64,000 nucleotides of DNA from Capitulum mitella. Its lineage: Eukaryota; Arthropoda; Thecostraca; Pollicipedomorpha; Pollicipedidae. Location: contig CP099839.1 in NCBI GenBank assembly GCA_030062745.1, positions 17,608,733 to 17,672,732 on the forward strand, read 5' to 3'. The translations under genes and the position numbers were made by a program. Below are positions 61,001 to 64,000 of this stretch, piece by piece; position 1 is the first letter of the stretch; each line of letters starts with the position of its first letter. The notes below the pieces were generated by a model. That model was not told where the DNA came from, did not search any database, and was given only the letters and a program-made list of their open reading frames with translations.

Positions 61001-63961
61001 GTGCTGCGTCCTCCCCGGCCGAGCATGTACGCCGTGCGCCGGGCGCCGCAGGAGCTGGTGACAGAACCCGCCGTGCGGCTGTCGTCGGTGGCCAACCTGC
61101 TGCTGCTGCCGCCGGACGTGTACGTGCTACCGGGCGCCCGGCTCCGCTACACGGCGGCCCAGGTCAAGCACGGCCGGCTGCACAGTGAGTGGGCCGCGCA
61201 GCGACGGGCTCCGCCCCCGTCGGCACTCCGTCGGCGCGAGCGACGGCCGTCCCAGGGGGTCCAGGACCGCGACGTCCGGCCATTCGGGAAAGGGATAGTT
61301 ATTTTGCATTGGACTTTGGATTCGACGTTTTCAAAGTATTACATGCAAGATGGAAACGTTAGACTCAGCTGCTGTCAAAATGCGTGGCTTCTTGCATGTA
61401 CATGTACGGAAGGGAGAACGAGGCTGTGGGCTGTTTGTCCATCCATAGCTCTCGGAAGATGTCCTGTGTGTGTTTGATGTGTTGGCCTACTTGAGGTAAC
61501 AGGCGTCACGCTCGTTTAGGTGAGTGCGTCGGCGTCGTGCGGGAACCGATTGTGCCACCCGATACGCCGTCGGCCGCCGATCTCTGCTCTGCCTGCGGTC
61601 GCCGGCCGTGGTGGGGTGCTGGCGGCGGCGGTCTGTGTTTCACTGTGGGATCTGTCTGCAGACATCCACCTGGATTCGTCTCCCTACTATCTGGACGTGA
61701 ACGACAAGAACGTGGCCAGGCTGGAGAAGGCCGAACACACTGTGCTGGCGCTGGCTAAGGGCAGCACTGAGGTGAGGCGGGTGACTGTCCGTGTCGCGCT
61801 CAGACGGGTCTCCCCCTTCCGCAAGTTGTGCCGTGTGTCCCGGCCGCGCCGGCTGCTGTCGACGGCCGAGCAGACTCAAACGGGACTGGCTGGCTGACTT
61901 TGGCGCGGAGCTGTTCTTCGGCTTTCTTTTGCATTTTCGTCAGCGGAAATTTCAGTACAAAAGTGAAGTGCGGTGCACTGCGGTCACGTGGAACCATTAT
62001 GTGGTCCCGCGTGACAGCAACGCGAGAACACGTTCATCGTCTTAAGAGCTTCCATCGTCTTAAGATCAAGGATGGCGTTCCTAGGTCTTCCCATCTTAAC
62101 CAGTGGATTGTTATTATAGACGTCGTTATATGGTTCCTCATGATATCTGCATTATATGGTGCTTTTACCCTCCCCGGATGGGAGGGATTTTGACTTGCAC
62201 TGACGATGAGCGGGGGGTGGTAGACCCCCCATCACCAGTTTGCCTCTAATTGAGCTAGCACTTCAGGACAGAAAGCGATCGATAGCTGTTTGCCCAAGGA
62301 ATCCAACCGTACCCGGATCAACCCCATTAGGTCAACCAGTGACCTCTTAGGTCTGGTCAGACTTTATGCTTGGAAACTGTAAGTCAGTTTTCCGGAGTTA
62401 AAAAAGAACGACACATTTGGAGCCACATATCCCGGAAATCGTCTCCTTTATCATATACAGTGCCAAAATTTGGCACAGGAGTGTTCTAAGGTCATAAAAG
62501 TCATTGAGCTTATTGACCTCATTTGACATTAAAAAGGTCATTGAGTCTTTTCAAGTGACCTGTTCACTTGTGGACTACGACTCTGAACCTGTTTTATGCC
62601 CGTCACTCGCCGTTTATGCATACTTATTGCCCTGAAACAATAAAAAACATTTGGTGCAAAAATCGATCCAGAAACCTTCAGTAATGACGTCATGGCTCGG
62701 TAACCTGAGACGACCTGGGGTCAGTTCCTTTTTCAAATCATGTGCAATGAACGTATCGTCAGCTATGTCAAATTTCATGGCACTATCTGGTGCCGCATTG
62801 CCATGTTCCCTGGAACACTGGTTGGGGGGGGGGGGCTGGCATCCACCCCCTCATCTTGCAAGGGTTAAGAGAATCATTTGTGACTGAGCGGCCCGTTAAC
62901 ACGTCCCTCTGTCCACAGGTGAACCTGCGTGACTCCAACACAGAGGCCAGCGAGACGGGCGCATCAGCCCGTTTTCACGTGGTGGAGCCGGCCAGCATCA
63001 CTGTGACGTCACCATCTCATATGTATTGGGTGGCAGTCACTGGCCAGCGCGTCCGTCTGCAGTGCCATCTGTGGGATGTTCATGGAAACAAAATCTGGAT
63101 GGGAGAGGTAGGTCTATTTTAACAACCAAATTTAACAAAATTGTGTGTATCTTTCATACATATAATGATTACAGCATGAAGACAAATGGCAATGACTGCT
63201 GTGTCCTATATTTGTTTCCAAGATGGCAGTTTTCAATAGCTGAGCTCCCAGCATTGGTTTTTATTTCAGTATTAGATTTCCCAGTATTCAGTATTAGAGC
63301 TCCCAGTATAAGTTTTTGTGTCGTTTCTTTAAGTTTCTCTTGTTCCCAGCGATAAGGAGTGTATTGAAGGGTTTATACTTGGAGGGTGTGTTTACAGACG
63401 TAAGCTGCTTTTTCGTCTTTCACCTGATTGTTCTTGCGTTGAGGGCGTTAGCAATTAGGCGCATACGCATGATTAAATATGTAGTATTATGAGTATTAAA
63501 TTAATTAATTAATTATGAGTACTAAAAGATTCTGTTGATGAGGGCATTAACAGGCTTATATGCGTGATTAAGTATGTAGTGGCACAAGAGAGAAATGTCC
63601 GTTTTATTGCGCACCGCGACGCATATGAGTCAGGTGCAGTCGTGAACGTTGGAGAAACACGCCACCATTGTGCAGAATGATTGTTTCCAGCCTGACGTGC
63701 TGTTGGTATTTCTGAAGTGCCCTGTATGTCACGTGTTGATCGTCGATCAGTTTCCGGTGTTCGCTGTGGTGGGCTGCCCGTGTCGCGGTCGTGTTGGCTA
63801 CGCTGCCCTGTCGCGTGGCCGTGACATTCTGGGTCCGCCACCGACAGAACGCCGTGGTCCGGCTGAGCGTTGAGCCTGAGTTCTTCAGGACAGACCTGGC
63901 TTCTGATAACGGCACCTACGCCGAGGGGACGACCGTGAGGAGCGGTCACGCCAAAGTTCGG
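57908..63961 (+). CDS. NUP210: Nuclear pore membrane glycoprotein 210, N-terminal part (exons 1-8; continues past window)
   Basis: NUP210/gp210 is a large single-pass nuclear pore membrane protein whose lumenal part, made of Ig-like repeats, lies in the perinuclear space. Exons are 57908-58065, 59060-59190, 59809-60056, 60446-60577, 61052-61184, 61662-61771, 62919-63107 and 63848-63961, all GT-AG with consistent phases, giving 405 residues of a protein usually near 1,900. Seen: signal peptide (Met1 to about Ala19), KLNTPRILLPF, CFAWSS, VIVLAEDVGENGILLRCDVI, TTREIYVEEAAEEFELTAYD, GVAFHWSVKGTG, LPPDVYVLPGARLRY, and FHVVEPASITVTSPSHMYW. These follow vertebrate NUP210 in order and spacing. The last exon ends at a donor GTAAGA at 63962, so the gene continues. 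Exon 5's 5' edge is uncertain. Identification is secure. Confidence 0.95.
58512..58886. repeat. Inverted repeat with telomere-like core, NUP210 intron 1
   Basis: Left arm 58512-58665 and right arm 58745-58886 are reverse complements over about 145 bp with few differences; both hold AAGCACACTGGATGACACAT and ATTATGCACTGGAGCTCCA. The left arm has a small extra block (GAACAAGCTGACAA). Between them is a run of CCTAA units. It could fold into one large hairpin. No transposase; it could be a foldback-type MITE. Confidence 0.85.
58667..58729. repeat. Interstitial (CCTAA)n telomere-like repeat
   Basis: About twelve CTAAC/CCTAA units with two degenerate ones (CCTTA, CCAA). CCTAA/TTAGG is the ancestral arthropod telomere unit. 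It sits exactly in the loop of the inverted repeat. Confidence 0.9.
59060..59190 (+). CDS. NUP210: NUP210 exon 2
   Basis: Acceptor TTATTGCAG|G completes Trp53; encodes SSLQEDVVLVEPVEEGGCSN and continues to KVIVLAEDVG. Donor GTTG|GTATGT; phase 1. Corresponds to the S-T-R-P-x-V-x-S-I-E-P segment of vertebrate NUP210. Confidence 0.93.
59809..60056 (+). CDS. NUP210: NUP210 exon 3
   Basis: Acceptor TTGGCAG|AG; encodes ENGILLRCDVIVDIPHSLKI, TTREIYVEEAAEEFELTAYD, GNQFTTLDGVAFHWS and FAESSYDTTP. Donor CCG|GTAGGT; phase 0. GC-rich. Confidence 0.95.
60446..60577 (+). CDS. NUP210: NUP210 exon 4
   Basis: Acceptor GACTGCTCAG|CTC; 44 codons with GDKVLLVGTATGVVVVTARV, the counterpart of G-D-T-I-L-V-S-G in vertebrates. 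Donor TTCGGG|GTGAGT. Another AG 7 nt downstream would break the frame. Confidence 0.92.
61052..61184 (+). CDS. NUP210: NUP210 exon 5 (5' edge uncertain)
   Basis: Encodes ELVTEPAVRLSSVANLLLLP then DVYVLPGARLRYTAAQVKHG. Donor CACA|GTGAGT; phase 1. I chose acceptor GCCGCAG|GAG at 61052 because it gives the family spacing to V-R-L. The in-frame upstream acceptor GGGCAG|TTT at 60998 would add 18 residues rich in Arg and Pro; neither has a good pyrimidine tract. Confidence 0.88.
61662..61771 (+). CDS. NUP210: NUP210 exon 6
   Basis: Acceptor TCTGTCTGCAG|AC completes an Asn codon; encodes IHLDSSPYYLDVNDKNVARL and TVLALAKGSTE. Donor CTGAG|GTGAGG; phase 0. Confidence 0.92.
62165..62873. mobile_element. 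Family B-like inverted-repeat element, NUP210 intron 6
   Basis: Left end TTTACCCTCCCCGGATGGGA; right end (reverse complement) TTAACCCTTGCAAGATGAGG. Subterminal GGGGGGTGGTAGACCCCCC hairpin at the left and a 12-G run (62824-62835) at the right. No coding capacity. Confidence 0.6.
62919..63107 (+). CDS. NUP210: NUP210 exon 7
   Basis: Acceptor CTCTGTCCACAG|GTG; 63 codons with VNLRDSNTEA, SARFHVVEPASITVT, MYWVAVTGQRVRLQ and WDVHGNKIW, matching the V-V-E-P and F-D-K-x-x-N-K landmarks of NUP210. Donor GAGAG|GTAGGT. Confidence 0.94.
63440..63585. repeat. Diverged ~99-bp tandem duplication, NUP210 intron 7
   Basis: GAGGGCRTTARCA and ATGATTAARTATGTAGT recur about 99 bp apart (near 63441 and 63540). 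Confidence 0.6.
63848..63961 (+). CDS. NUP210: NUP210 exon 8 (last exon in window)
   Basis: Acceptor CCACCGACAG|AAC; 38 codons: NAVVRLSVEPEFFRTD, ASDNGTYAEGTTVRSGHAKV. Donor CGG|GTAAGA; phase 0. An N-G-T/S sequon is present, consistent with the lumenal glycosylated part. Confidence 0.9.
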
Positions 63962-64000
63962 GTAAGAGCGCTGCCGGGCCGGACATCAGGGGCCAGCTGC

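Overview
The window is eukaryotic, most likely arthropod nuclear DNA. Two conserved animal genes are split by GT-AG introns. The rest is long intergenic sequence with microsatellites, minisatellites and decayed transposons, and a block of CCTAA repeats (the arthropod TTAGG telomere unit) lies in one intron. A crustacean-like genome is a guess from the mix of GC-rich CpG islands and abundant TG/TA/GA microsatellites; nothing here fixes the species.

From 1 to 33.3 kb I found no convincing protein-coding gene. This stretch alternates GC-rich islands (about 0-1, 1.6-2.5, 3.9-5.4, 10.0-10.8, 13.7-14.8, 15.6-15.9, 17.3-18.6, 23.0-23.4 and 31.9-32.3 kb) with AT-richer DNA carrying three copies of a ~1.2 kb inverted-repeat transposon (family A), a reverse-transcriptase remnant near 25.5 kb, a 127-bp GA microsatellite and small tandem repeats.

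From 43.3 down to 33.3 kb (minus strand) lies a complete gene for mitochondrial phosphatidylserine decarboxylase (PISD). I joined eight exons into a 477-residue reading frame with consistent splice phases, the D/H/S self-cleavage triad and the LGST pyruvoyl site. Its introns hold a LINE fragment, a family A transposon only 46 bp from a splice donor, an hAT-type MITE with an exact 8-bp target duplication, and a >1 kb minisatellite. The 3' end of exon 1, with its splice donor, is tandemly duplicated.

From 43.4 to 57.9 kb is mostly intergenic. At 55.16-55.24 kb (minus strand) I see an isolated candidate first exon encoding a secretory signal peptide, behind a CGG repeat, a TATA-like box, a GC box and a perfect CRE. 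Its downstream exons were not found. From 55.45 kb the base composition turns clearly AT-rich.

From 57.9 kb to the right edge (plus strand) are the first eight exons of the nuclear pore membrane glycoprotein NUP210 (gp210), about 405 residues; the gene runs off the window. Intron 1 contains a ~150-bp-arm inverted repeat centred on the telomere-like block.

PISD (phospholipid synthesis at the inner mitochondrial membrane) and NUP210 (nuclear pore) point away from each other and have no obvious functional link. I found no CRISPR array, rRNA or tRNA gene that I could support, and no operon-like or novel multigene system.
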